Position numbers and translations under genes: made by a program. This document shows positions 54,055 to 64,000 of a stretch of 64,000 bases of DNA, piece by piece. Every line of letters begins with the position of its first letter. The first letter of the stretch is position 1. The stretch lies in contig JAPTYO010000005.1 of assembly GCA_036873135.1 (NCBI GenBank), positions 15,044,166 to 15,108,165 of the forward strand. Reading direction: 5' to 3'. Origin of the DNA: Clarkia xantiana subsp. parviflora (lineage: Eukaryota > Streptophyta > Magnoliopsida > Myrtales > Onagraceae). The notes beneath the pieces are model-generated. The model saw only the letters and a program-made list of their open reading frames with translations. It had not been told where the DNA came from and did not search any database.

Positions 54055-56282
54055 ATGTCTTCGGTTACTCCAGCAATGATGGCTGCGCTGGAAGAATTAC
54101 TCGCATTCCGCGAGTCACTGAAAAATCAAGGATATGCGGCCCAACCACCTCCAACCGCCCAGGAACACGCTGCGCCGACAAGAGAAATGTCGCAAGACAC
54201 TATCCGCCAAGGCGGTCCATTACAGGGCAGAGACCAACATGCAGAAAATGCTTTCCAACATACAAGATATGAAGCCGCACGTTCATACACTCCTTCCCAA
54301 GGAGCCCGTCATTGGAGGAATGCAGAAAGGCAACCACCACACCACCGCTCACAGCAGCCAACGAATGATGATCCCTTCCAGGCCACAAGCAGAGATCAAT
54401 CTGACATCCACCATAACACTGGTTGGCGAATTCCTGCAACGGATTATGATGCGCCGGTAAAAGGGTTTACTGCTGAGATGTTAGAAAAAATTGTTGAGAA
54501 AAAGATGAAAGAAGCGAAGATGAAGGGTATGCACGCGCTTGAGGAAAATGCGTCGTATCCGTTCGCGGACCAGCTTGTAAACAGTCGCGTCCCAGACGCA
54601 CTGTACCGGATTGGAGGTGATCTCTATCGCGGAAATGGAGATCCAGTGGAACACGTGCAGAAGCACGAGGCCTCTCTGCTAGGAAGAACGAAGAACCCAC
54701 ACCACTTTGCAATGACGTTTCCACAAACTCTTGCCGGAACGGCAGCACACTGGTTCTTCTCGCTGCCATGCGGAAGCATCACCTCATGGGCATACCTGAA
54801 GGCTAAGTTCATTCAGCGATATATGGGCGAACGCACATTGCTGAAAGGAACAAATGCTCTGGACGACGTCCAACATCAAAATGAAGAATCTCTCGCTGAG
54901 TATTACGTTCGCTTCAACCAGAATATCTCTGATATTCAGGGGAACCTGACGGAATGAGAGATAGTACGAGCGTTCATCCGAAACCTCGGACGGAGAGGCT
55001 ACGCCTTAGCAGAAAAGATGGCAAAGCGCCTAGCTGAAACTCTAGAAGAGTTAGCCGCGAGAGTTAAAGAGTTCGTGGACCTAGAAAGGTTCTAGAACCA
55101 TAACAATGCGAAAGTCTCTGCTGCAAAGGCGAAAGAAAACTCAAAGTAGAATCAAGCAAAACCGCCCTCAAGCGGTCAGCAAGGAAGAAATTGGCAGCCT
55201 CAGCCGAAAAGGCCTTTTCAAGGAGATTTCCAGAAACCAAGAGAAGTAAACCTCGCTGACTGCATTCCATTGAATGCGCCGCTGTCCGTGATGTTGAAGG
55301 AAATGAAGGATGCGAACATGTGGAAAGAGCCGAACAATTTCAGAAAATTCCGCTGGGGAAAGGCAAAGACAAGTGGTGTGAAAACCACGAGGTCTTCGGC
55401 CACGAAACGGACAGCTGTGTCAGCCTATGTTTCCGCATTAACAACTTCGTCCTCAAGGGCGAATTGAAGCAATTCGTCGATCAAGGCGACAACCCCCCAA
55501 AGAAGACTCAAGCAGAGTCATCAAAGAAAGGAAGCAAAGGCAAAGAGAAAGTCAACGACAACCCTCCTCCGGCCAAGCGAGGTGTTATTAATGTCATCCA
55601 CGGGGGACCTGCCGCCGGAGGTCAAGTGTCAAATGCTCGGGACGTTTATGCATCCCAAGCAGCAACATTGCCAAGATATGGAAAGCGCAAGCAACCGGAA
55701 CAAGATGACGTGGTTATCCAATTTTCCAGGGAGGACTTAAAGCACATCGTTTACCCTCACGACGATGCTTTAGTCATAACCATGGACATCGACGGATATG
55801 ATGTGAAGAGAATCCTCGTTGATGGTGGAAGCTCCGCTGACATTTTACATGTCAAAGTCCTGGAGCAACTGGGAAAATCAGTTAAAGACTTGACTCCGGG
55901 AACTTTCTCGTTAGTCAGCTTTGCCGGGTCAGCCACATACCCTCTGGGAACGATCACGCTTCCTGTCATCCTAGGCCAAGGGTGGAAAACATTGCGCGTC
56001 AACGTCACTTTTGTCGTTGTGGAATCTCTTGGGGTCTATAATGGAATTTTAGGGCGAACAACAATCAACCCTTACGTGATCGTGCCCTCTACTGTCCATC
56101 AGAAGATGAAATTTCCTACTGACCACGGGATCGGGGAAGTACTAGGCGACCAGATATCCGCAAGACGATGTTACGTCAACACCCTAAGAGCAAGTCAGCA
56201 TCTCCATGTGGCGATGGTGAATTCTTTCAAGAAGCAAAAAATTGTTGATTGTGGAAGGCGTGAGCAAGCTGTTATAGTTTGA
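54055..56282 (+). pseudogene. gag and protease of element C, interrupted
   Basis: ATG 54055 starts MSSVTPAMMAALEELLAFRE. The capsid region reads FPQTLAGTAAHWFFSLPCGS and LAEYYVRFNQNISDIQG, then TGA at 54955-54957. The same frame continues (EIVRAFIRNLGRRGYALAEK), with two further stops near 55093 and 55147. The frame shifts near 55370 to [11 protein letters not shown] (knuckle remnant) and [20 protein letters not shown]. The protease follows, with [20 protein letters not shown], and the part ending [17 protein letters not shown]. Similar order and motifs (VIHGG.AAGG, DDALV.T.D.DG) tie it to A, B and D. It stops at 56280 without reverse transcriptase. Confidence 0.82.
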
Positions 56283-56501
56283 AATCCACAAGAGTACGTT
56301 CAGTATTCATCATAGAACCAGATATGGCCCGTCAAGCAGGGTGAAGGCGAGCCAGTCATGAACTACTTCAACAGATTCGCTGTCAACGCCTCTTTGGCAA
56401 AAGCAACAAGAGAGGAAGTGATAAGCGTGTTCTTTGCAAACATGAACGCCAGATCCTTCCTTCTCTTCGGAAGAACGCATGGATAGCAAACAACCAGGAC
56501 C

Positions 56502-56897
56502 ATGGCGGATCTAAAAGACAAGCCCGAGACGACAAACTTGTGTGAACAAGAACTGAGGTGGGGTACACCCCTCAGTTGGGACAAAGAAGTTCAAGCTGAA
56601 ACGAACAAACAGGAAGGCGCGAGCATCAATATGGACAACATCTTCACACCGCTAAACACGCCTGTTGAAGACATTTACGTCAACCTACTCGAAAATAAGC
56701 TCCCGAGTCCACTTGTTCCAAAGACTGCTTTCTTGGGCAACAACGTTAAAGAATGGTGCAAATACTACAAAACCTGGGGACACAACACAAACAATTGTCT
56801 ACCACTGAGATGGAAGATAGAAGAATGCATCGCGCTGGGCGCGTTAAGACGATTTGTTGCAACTGACTCTGCGATGTCATCGTCAAACCAACCATGA
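56502..56897 (+). pseudogene. second knuckle-like gag piece in element C
   Basis: An open frame of 131 codons contains EWCKYYKTWGHNTNNC followed by LRWKIEECIALGALRRFV. This parallels the knuckle and following helix of A and B (YCRFHRA.GHDT..CRELKKEIEKLIQKGKLKEFV), with Tyr at the second ligand. It lies after the protease, where pol should start, so it is a duplicated or rearranged gag segment. Confidence 0.5.
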
Positions 56898-58528
56898 AAG
56901 AGACGGGAGAAATAACTACCTTTCCGTTTACTTTGCGCATTTCTATTCTAAGTGTTTTTAGAATCATCGCATCTAGTTTCTTTACATGTTTTAAGAAGGA
57001 ATGATCGGTTGACGCCTTCTCGAAAAAACAATGTAAATACGCGCAAGTATCTAATGAAGTCAATCTACCTTCGTAGGTACATATCTATGTCTTGCATGCT
57101 ATTTTGGATTGAACGCGAAGTAACAAAACTACGCACTTATTATCTACATCAACAATTCAAGATATTATGCTATGTGCAAGCAAAAAATCTACTTCACGTT
57201 ATGACAACGCTTATCATCAACAACAACTTACTCATATTGACGACTATATCAAAAGCGTCATCAAGGAATCAACAACTTGGAATTAAACCCAAGATATATT
57301 CAAAGTCAGCATGCTACAACAACATATTTGCAAGGACATAATTGCAACCTTTTATTTCAAACGTCATATTAACGACGTTCTACTTCAAAGCGTCATACCA
57401 ACGACGTCCTGCTTCAAACGTCATATTAACGACGTTCTATCTACAATGTCCTATTGACGACATACAAATAAAATGCTGTGACATCTCTTGTTAGAGACAA
57501 ATCTTCATGTTCACCGCCACCTGGATTCAGAACAGGACGGGCAAATACAATACGAGACTGATCACCCCATAAGTGGCGAAAGTTCTCTTATTAGACAACG
57601 ACCCCACGCTACAACAAGTGTGTATCTCCAATTAAGGGATCATACTCATCAAAGACTATACCTTAATCGGATAGCTTCAATCAACTACTACGAATTCCTG
57701 CTTAAGGGTTCACACTTTACGGCAAACGTCCTCTTGTTAGATGACAATCCCGTACTACAGATTTTCAAAGCGTGTTGCATGGTTCCTGGATGCGGAAATC
57801 ATGCATCACAATACATATTTTCAAAACGTGTTACATGGTCCCTGGACGCAGGAATCATGTATCACATAATTTTTTTTTCAAAAACCAAAATGTTTTTATG
57901 TATGCTTCCCCAACGCGGGTTGATACACGCTGGCAGGTGCGCACCCTGTTTACAAAACTCATAAAATTTACAAGTCGAGTCTTGTACAACGTCGCCTTAG
58001 AGTGGAACTAAGAGACGGTATAAACTAGTATCTTGTTTAGCCAAGATAACATCTTTCAAATATCAAAGGCCAGCGTCAAGTGCCTTTGTGCCAAGTACCC
58101 GCGCCAAATACACTACTTGTTAAGAAAAGTCGCTATACGCGAAATACTTAACAGGTTACAACATATATAGCGGCAAGCTATTCAGGAAAGAAGGGTAACA
58201 TCCGTAATGCATCATGCAAGCAATCTTGAGAACATCTCAAGTCATCAACCAAGAAGTGGCTAACGGTCACATCTACGGAGACTACGTCTATGTTACTAGT
58301 CATCCACATTCAACAAAAACAGTAAGTGATAACGGTATGAAATATTACTAACGAGTTATCATTCAAACTGCTATGCATAAAGCAGGTTCAAACGACATAG
58401 TTCAAAGCAAACAAGTCACAAGCAATAACCAAGGAACAACTCCAACAAAGTTCCAAACATAGAAGCCGGGGGGCAAACAGACTCAGAAACGAGTTCAACA
58501 TATCCAAAAGCAATAAACATGGCACAAA
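56898..58528. other. non-coding 3' region of element C
   Basis: No gene is supported. 57355-57470 holds tandem CGTCATATTAACGACGTTCT-type units; 57770-57860 has two copies of CAAAGCGTGTTGCATGGTCC-like sequence. Confidence 0.55.
57355..57470. repeat. short tandem array in element C
   Basis: About four units of roughly 29 bp around CGTCATATTAACGACGTTCT. Confidence 0.75.
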
Positions 58529-60739
58529 TCAAAGAACGCCATCATCTCTGACGGGACTGGGTGCAACAGGCAGAAGTTGCACATTAATGTCATCACCGTC
58601 TTCTCCAAACAAAAAGGCAAACTGAGCTGCTACAGCATCCAAACGACGGAGCACGGCAACGTGCCCAACCGCAAACTCCTCATACGGCCCTAACCTGTTA
58701 AAGGGAAAGCCGGGAGCAAGAATGCTCACCCTACGAACAAAGTCTTCAGCAAACTCGCTAAGCATAGGAGCGGCCTTCGCCGTAGCAGCAGCAGTAACCG
58801 CGCTGTCAAACTCAGGAGTATTAGGGAACTTTCCAAGTCCCTCCTCAATGCTGGCCTTCATTTCCTCTTCGCGCACCTTCCTACAGGAAACCTTGTGGTC
58901 GCCCGCATTGTCAGAAATCGCCTTCTCGATAGCAACATTCTCAGCTTCAAGCTGAACAAGGCGGGCATGATCAGAATCGTAACGGGCGTCAAAATCCGTC
59001 ATCTTCAAAGTAAGACGGCGCACTTCATCCTTAGCTTCCTTAAGCTCGCCAGACACAACGGCAGCTTTATCGGCGATAGCACGCTTCTCCTGGACAAGTT
59101 CCAACATGAAGGAGGCCATGTGCACCATGTCAGAAACAACCTGAAAACAACAAGACAATAAGCATATATGTTCGAAAACAACGAGCATAGCAAAGCAAAG
59201 AAAGACACTTACTGGTGTGAATCCAGACAGTGATCTCTCAACAAAGGTTCGCGCCTCTTCGTCGCTCGATGGCCGAACAAGTCGATCACCAGGAGGAACA
59301 GATCGATGAAGAACACGCACACCAACTTCTGGCATGCTAAGCCGGGAACTCTGGGGGAAAGTGAGATCACCTGTCGTATACGGCATCCACTTATCATCCG
59401 AAATATCACCTTCCAAAGGACGAAGCAGATCCGCATGTCCAAGTGGCGGGAGCACTACATGCAAACCATTTAGAGTTATGCAAAAACCAAAAACAAAGTG
59501 CACAAAAGCACACAGACAAGTGTTCAGCTCATACCAGAAGAAAGAGTACGTTCCACCTCGGGCCGCTCCTTCGAGCGGGGGGCAGACAGCGCATCCTTGC
59601 AACCGTCAACTTCCTTCCCTTTATGGCAGGAAGGAGTAGGAACGGTCACAGCAGTCTTTGGGCGCTTTGAACTGCTCAAAGGACGCGTCCCAACGGCGGA
59701 CCGTTTGGCAGAATCAGGAGCGGCAACGACGCGATCAGTAACAAGCGTCTTGCGACCTGCAAATAGAAAACAAAGCTACAATCAAAATACAACTAAACTA
59801 AGATAGTATACAAGGAAGACTGTTTATTCAAACCGTTTACCTTTTCCATGCCCGGAAGCTGCCAATGCTCCGGGAGCAAGAGATGGAACAATCCTTCCGT
59901 TAGAAGCAATCCTGCGAGCGGCTTTCGTCTGCAAAGACGAGCTTTTTCCGTCAAACCAACCTACATTGCAACACGGTAAAAGTTATAAAAATGCTTAACA
60001 TACCTAAGCCGCAGAAGGGAGCACATGGATCCCAGCATCGACCAACTCCTGATCAGATGCGCGCAGCGAACAAGTAAAACCACGCGATCGCTGACAATGA
60101 TATATCTGCTTTATCACCTCCCTATCCATAAAGGAGAGCTCCCGAAAAGCAGGCGCGGGATCAGGTTTCCGAATACACTCGACGTCCCAAGTCGTGCCCG
60201 CATCATGCGTAAAAAAGTAATGGTGCCTCCAATGATCGGCAGAGCGATCCGCGGCGGCAACCAATCGACGACTGGAATCCCACTTGGCTTCACCAAGGCC
60301 AAGTTCCTCAAACCCATCACCTTACAAGTTCGGCCAGCGTACTTTCACGCTACACAACCGCGCAGAGTCCGGACTCTTAAGCTGATAGAAGCAGCGAAAG
60401 ATGGTGGGAGAATAATGCCATAAATGCCTGTGAAACATCACCCTAAAGCAAGTCCATACCCGAATTCCATTGGGCGCAAGGTCTAAGGGGGAAATACCAT
60501 AGCCGCTACAAAGCTCAATCAGGTCAGGGCAATAAGGAAAGCGCAAACCCTCCCTAACATGAGATGTATAAACGACGGACAAGTCTATAGGCGGAGGGGT
60601 AGCATCTCCTAAACTACTCTTACGAAGCACATCAAAGGGGTAAACAGCCTCTACGCGAGGGTCAAGTCCAGAAGCACTCGCATACAGTACAAACAAGGGC
60701 CTATCCAAACGATTAGTGTAATACCTAACCAATACTTCC
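58529..60739 (-). pseudogene. antisense gene of element C (gypsy 'transposon' domain plus coiled coil), cut at its 5' side
   Basis: Read leftward from the block E junction: GLRFPYCPDLIELCSGYGIS, then NGIRVWTCFRVMFHRHLWHY and PTIFRCFYQLKSP, the same domain as in A (GIRFPFCGSLVEMCNFYKTH). A TAA is in frame at 60322-60324. The frame goes on (HWRHHYFFTHDAG) to an exon end near 60004 with GTATGT. The last part (58529-59602) includes an intron at 59141-59212 and a coiled coil (VQEKRAIADKAAVVSGELKE), then PEFDSAVTAAATAKAAPMLS. From the CS motif to the YFF motif, C and A have the same number of codons, so the alignment is gap-free there. The start is lost to block E. Confidence 0.72.
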
Positions 60740-62005
60740 TGTCGGACCTAAAATCTGACCTGTGGCGAATTACGTTTTGAAAACGTGCAATTTTAAAAGA
60801 GTCGCCACTAGTTAATTATAAGGCTAACTAGAATCCCTAAATCACCTAAGCGAGTAACGAATTAAACACCTAGGTATAAAACCAGTCTATGATCAGAAAT
60901 TCGAGTTCGGGGGTTCTATTACGAATTAAAAATATGTTTTTTAACCACGCCCTTTCGGTACTCAATTCACTTAATTGCCAATTTCAAATATCTAATACCT
61001 AACTCATATCAAATTTCTCATTACATATTTACTAGAAATAATAATGCTACACTAATAAACGATAAGTCAACCCGACAGTAAATAGATTTATACAAATTAT
61101 GAATGGTTCTTAGTCAACATCCTAATTAGCAAACACATACATATATTTATATAAATAAATTAATAAAACCTATACAGATATACAATATGCATGAATTAAT
61201 TAATAAGACATTTACCTGCAGGATCAAATTCAAGAGAAGCTACCAGACGAGTATGGACAACTTTTGAGAGTTACGGTAGGAATCGAAGCGAGACGGGTAA
61301 CTCGATCTATGTGTTTTTCGGCGACATCTGGACAACGCGATCGACGTCGACGAGGGAGGTTCGTTGAAGTTACCGAACGGGGTAGAAGCGCCGGAACGAG
61401 GCAATCGGGGAAGTAGTGACCGTGGACCGTGGTTGGTCCGGCTTGGTGGTGGTCGGAGGTCTGGGCTTCTAGCTAGAACATGGCGGAGCAGCATGACTGG
61501 ACGACGACGAGCAGGAATTGAAAGTGGGAAGGTGGCGCGGTACCGGGGACGACGAACGAAAGTGGTGTCGACCGCTAAAATCAAGATTCAAAAAAAACTG
61601 AAAGTGGTGGTTCCTAGAAATAAAGTGCAGAAAGGAAAATCAACTTTGCAATGACACAAATTTCGAGGCCGAAGTATTTCTTTATTTGTATATTTTTTTT
61701 TGTTATTTTCTGTTGTGTCCCCCTTTACATGTAAACATAAACTCCTATATATAGTGTCTAGGTCTAGTCTAATCTAAGCAGTAAATAATACTGATTTATT
61801 CTCCTAATATACTCTAAATATTCTAAATAATTAATACAAATATTCAGCAAATATACACTGCAATAAATACATATAACTATCCTAATGTTGCTCTGAGCAT
61901 CTTTGGAAGCTTCGCGACTTGCCAAATTTAAATACTTCCTTTTTTTGACGCGTCACATATGACATTTTGAACGTGCTACGCGCAGACCGAAATTAGGTGT
62001 TTACA
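60740..62005 (+). repeat. E block: LTR-like unit (copy 2), about 1.27 kb
   Basis: Begins TGTCGGACCTAAAATCTGAC where the antisense frame of C is cut, and may end GGTGTTTACA at 62005. The first ~260 bp match 42035-42301 inverted. On the - strand there is CTATATATAGG (about 61745) and a GC-rich stretch ending in CCTGCAGGTAAATG, so transcription could run leftward. True orientation is not settled. Confidence 0.5.
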
Positions 62006-62154
62006 GCTTGCCCCTCTTTGGGCGAATTCCCGTAGAACAAGTTCGAGGGGATTTGTCCAAAGACTTGTAAACACTAATTTTGGTTGGGAAATATATCTTC
62101 TTTCGAGTCTTCGAATCTTCAAGGAAACTCCTGGCTTATTTCAGAAAGTGCAAA

Positions 62155-62960
62155 AAAGTAGAGCCTCTGTCGGCGGTGCCCTTGTTGGCGGTGCCTTTAT
62201 TAGCGTACAGAAAATAGAACCTCCGTTGGCAGTGCCCCAGTTGGCGGTACCTCCATTGGTCGTGCAGAAAATAGAACCTCCGTCGGCGGTGCCCCTGTTG
62301 GCGGTACCTCCATTGGTAATGCAGAAAATAGAACATCCGTCGGCGGTGTCCCTGTTGGCGGTGCCTCCATTGGTAGTGCATAAAGTAAAGCCTCCAGTGG
62401 CGTGCGGAAAGTAAAGCCTCCAGTGGCGTACAGAAAAGTAAAGCCTCCAGTGGCATGCGGAAAAGTAAAGCCTCCAGTGGCGTGCAGTAAAGTAAAACCT
62501 CAATCGACGTTGCCTCCAGTGGCGAGCGACAAGGAAAAGCCTCCAGTGGCGTGCAATAAAGTAAAACCTTTGGTGATGATTGGTAACAGAAGACCTCTAC
62601 GTCAGACAGTACCAACAACCTCTGGTGACGCCTCTAGTGGCGAGTGGTAACGGAAAAACCTCTACGTCAGACCGTACCGAAAAACCTCTGGTGATATCTC
62701 TGGTGGCGAATGACCTCTACGTCAGACCGTACCGGAGAACCTTTGGTGATGCCTCTAGTGGCGAGTGGTAACGGAAGACCTCTACGTCAAACCGTACCGG
62801 AAAACCTCTGGTGAAATCTCTGGTGGCGGAAGACCTCTACGTCAGACCGTACCGGAGACCCTTTGGCGATGCCTCTAGCGGCGTATGTCGGAGAAGAGCC
62901 TCTAGTGGCGTCCGTTGGAGAAGTGCCTCTAGTGGCGTGACTTGCGAAGGCTGAATACTA
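62155..62960. repeat. GCCTCCAGTGGCG-type tandem array
   Basis: Units change along the array: GTTGGCGGTGCC with AGAAAATAGAACCTCCGTCG (62170-62390), then AGTAAAGCCTCCAGTGGCGT (62380-62560), then GACCTCTACGTCAGACCGTA with CCTCTGGTGATG (62590-62870). Confidence 0.88.
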
Positions 62961-63019
62961 AGGCTTCGTTTGTCGGGGTTGACTCTCAGAAAGCTGGAAA
63001 ACTTCAGATCCTGATTGTC

Positions 63020-63215
63020 GGTTGTGACTTGTAGGAACAGACTGTAACAGTCCTACTCATCCTTGAATGGTGACTCGCGAGAGCAGACTTCAACCGTCCC
63101 GCTTGCCCTGAAGTTGACTCGTAGGAACAGACTGTAACAGTCCTACTCATCCTTGGAATGCGTCCTGCGAGAGCAGACTGTAACAGTCTCGCTTGCCGTG
63201 AAGTTGACTCTGGAA
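63020..63215. repeat. two-copy tandem repeat of about 98 bp
   Basis: GTAGGAACAGACTGTAACAG and TCCTACTCATCCTTG recur, each followed by a GCGAGAGCAGACT part. Confidence 0.85.
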
Positions 63216-63284
63216 GACACTGCTTGTGCATGAGTGTTTGTCCCTAATTTTTGCCTAAATTGTGCATTGTGCGACAACCTAGAG

Positions 63285-63368
63285 GGATCTTTTTTCTCTT
63301 TTTTCTTTTCTTTTTTCTTTTTTCTTTTTTCTCTTTTCTTTTTTCTTTTTCTCTCTTTTTTTTTTCGT
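63285..63368. repeat. pyrimidine (CTTTT) low-complexity tract
   Basis: Runs of T broken by single C for about 80 bp. Confidence 0.95.
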
Positions 63369-63544
63369 TGAGAATTTCTCTTTTTTCTCTCCTTTTGCCA
63401 CGGCCGATTGAGAGATTTTCGACCGTGCCTCTCGGTTTTTTTATTTTCTCTCCTTTTGCCATGATTGCAATTTCTGAATTTGCAACCATGCCTCTCATTT
63501 CCTGATTTTGCCTAGGCTGCCCTTTCGGGTTTTCAACCTAGCGG

Positions 63545-64000
63545 AAGCACTCTTTATTTGGTAGCCGATTAAACGGTGGCTGTGACCCGTACTTTATTTT
63601 CCGCCTCGATGCAGGAGTATTTGAGCCCTTCGGAGGGTGGCTGTGACATTTTTCTCACCGTCTTCAATATTGCGGGAGCTCTTTTGATTGTAGCCATTTG
63701 GAGGGTGGTTGTGGCCCTTCATTTCTCGTATCTGATTCGGGAAACACTCTTTATATGTAACCATTTTGAGGGTGGTTGTGGCCCTTTCACTTAATATCCG
63801 CCATCGATGTTTCGGGAGCGCTCTTTTGATTGTAGCCGTTTAGAGGGACGACTGTGACCCTTTCTTTTATTTTTCCGCCCTCGCTGGGTTCACGGGATCA
63901 CTCTTTTTTGTGTAGCCATTTTAAGGGTGGCTGTGACCCTTTTTATTCTCCCGCCCTCACAGGGTTCGCGGGGTCACTCTTTTATTCGTAGCCGTTTGGA
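63545..64000. repeat. tandem array of about 90 bp units
   Basis: Five degenerate units with GTAGCC(A/G)TTT, GGAGGGTGGCTGTGACCC and CCGCC...GGGTTCGCGGG; the last is cut by the window end. Confidence 0.85.

Larger units (their letters stand above)
54055..60739 (+). mobile_element. Tat-related Ty3/gypsy element C, old and incomplete
   Basis: A gag-protease region on the + strand and an antisense gene on the - strand are in the same relative order as in A. Reverse transcriptase, RNase H, integrase and both LTRs are missing. The right side is cut by block E at 60740. It is much diverged from A and B at the protein level but colinear. Confidence 0.75.
62006..64000. mobile_element. interior or flank of the E-type element: tandem arrays to the window end
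   Basis: Starts GCTTGCCCCTCTTTGGGCGA. No credible protein frame. Nearly the whole stretch is made of unrelated tandem arrays, listed separately. The long apparent frames are reads through repeats. Confidence 0.4.

Noticed and set aside
62136..62650. Open frames on both strands across the GCCTCCAGTGGCG array
   Set aside because: Repeat-encoded low-complexity peptides without start context or motif.
63244..63505. Lys-rich and Phe-rich frames over the pyrimidine tract
   Set aside because: Products of the CTTTT low-complexity run.

Overview
The window looks like flowering-plant nuclear DNA. It has spliced genes with GT-AG introns, AT-rich introns and spacers, FAR1-type Mutator transposase, Tat-lineage Ty3/gypsy elements with a second (plant-type) RNase H, Ty1/copia and chromovirus debris, and MITEs. 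I cannot name the species.

Two host genes frame it, both on the + strand. At the left edge are the last four exons of a CHR10/CHD1L-like SNF2 remodeler (its macro-domain end, 415-2223). At 48753-52504 is a complete 8-exon alpha/beta-hydrolase gene with a GHSKGG nucleophile motif. From memory the Arabidopsis counterparts are neighbours (At2g44980 and At2g44970), so the roughly 46 kb between them here looks like a transposon wedge in a conserved gene pair.

The wedge is a Russian doll. Outermost is a Mutator-like element (MULE, 2973-38555) with long inverted arms and a 9-bp target duplication. It carries a decayed FAR1/MULE/SWIM transposase gene (6360-9153, -), an F-box-like pseudogene (11861-12728, +) and a Ulp1/C48-type cysteine protease pseudogene (14271-15653 plus an exon at 36988-37106, -). 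Its right arm holds captured first exons of a mitochondrial porin (VDAC) gene. Its left arm was hit by an hAT-type MITE with an 8-bp duplication. Tat-type retrotransposon A (16001-36850, duplication AATCA) sits inside the protease gene, and a second Tat element B (23294-32754, duplication AGCAG) sits inside A. B has an uninterrupted gag-pol frame of 1876 codons; A is broken by a gag deletion, frameshifts and stop codons.

A, B and a third, older Tat relative C (54055-60739) each carry a spliced gene on the opposite strand between pol and the 3' LTR. It is long in A and C and reduced to about 101 codons in B, where it has its own TATA box. This antisense gene is the most interesting system in the window.

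Right of the MULE lie a chromovirus chromodomain scrap, a 5'-truncated copia element, a piece of an unclassified LTR (block E, repeated inverted at 60740), and a gag-plus-LTR fragment of another Tat element D (42320-45065, -). AT-rich and G-rich spacer follows up to the hydrolase. Beyond the hydrolase are a near-perfect 122-bp inverted repeat, element C, and an E-type element whose tandem arrays run off the end of the window.
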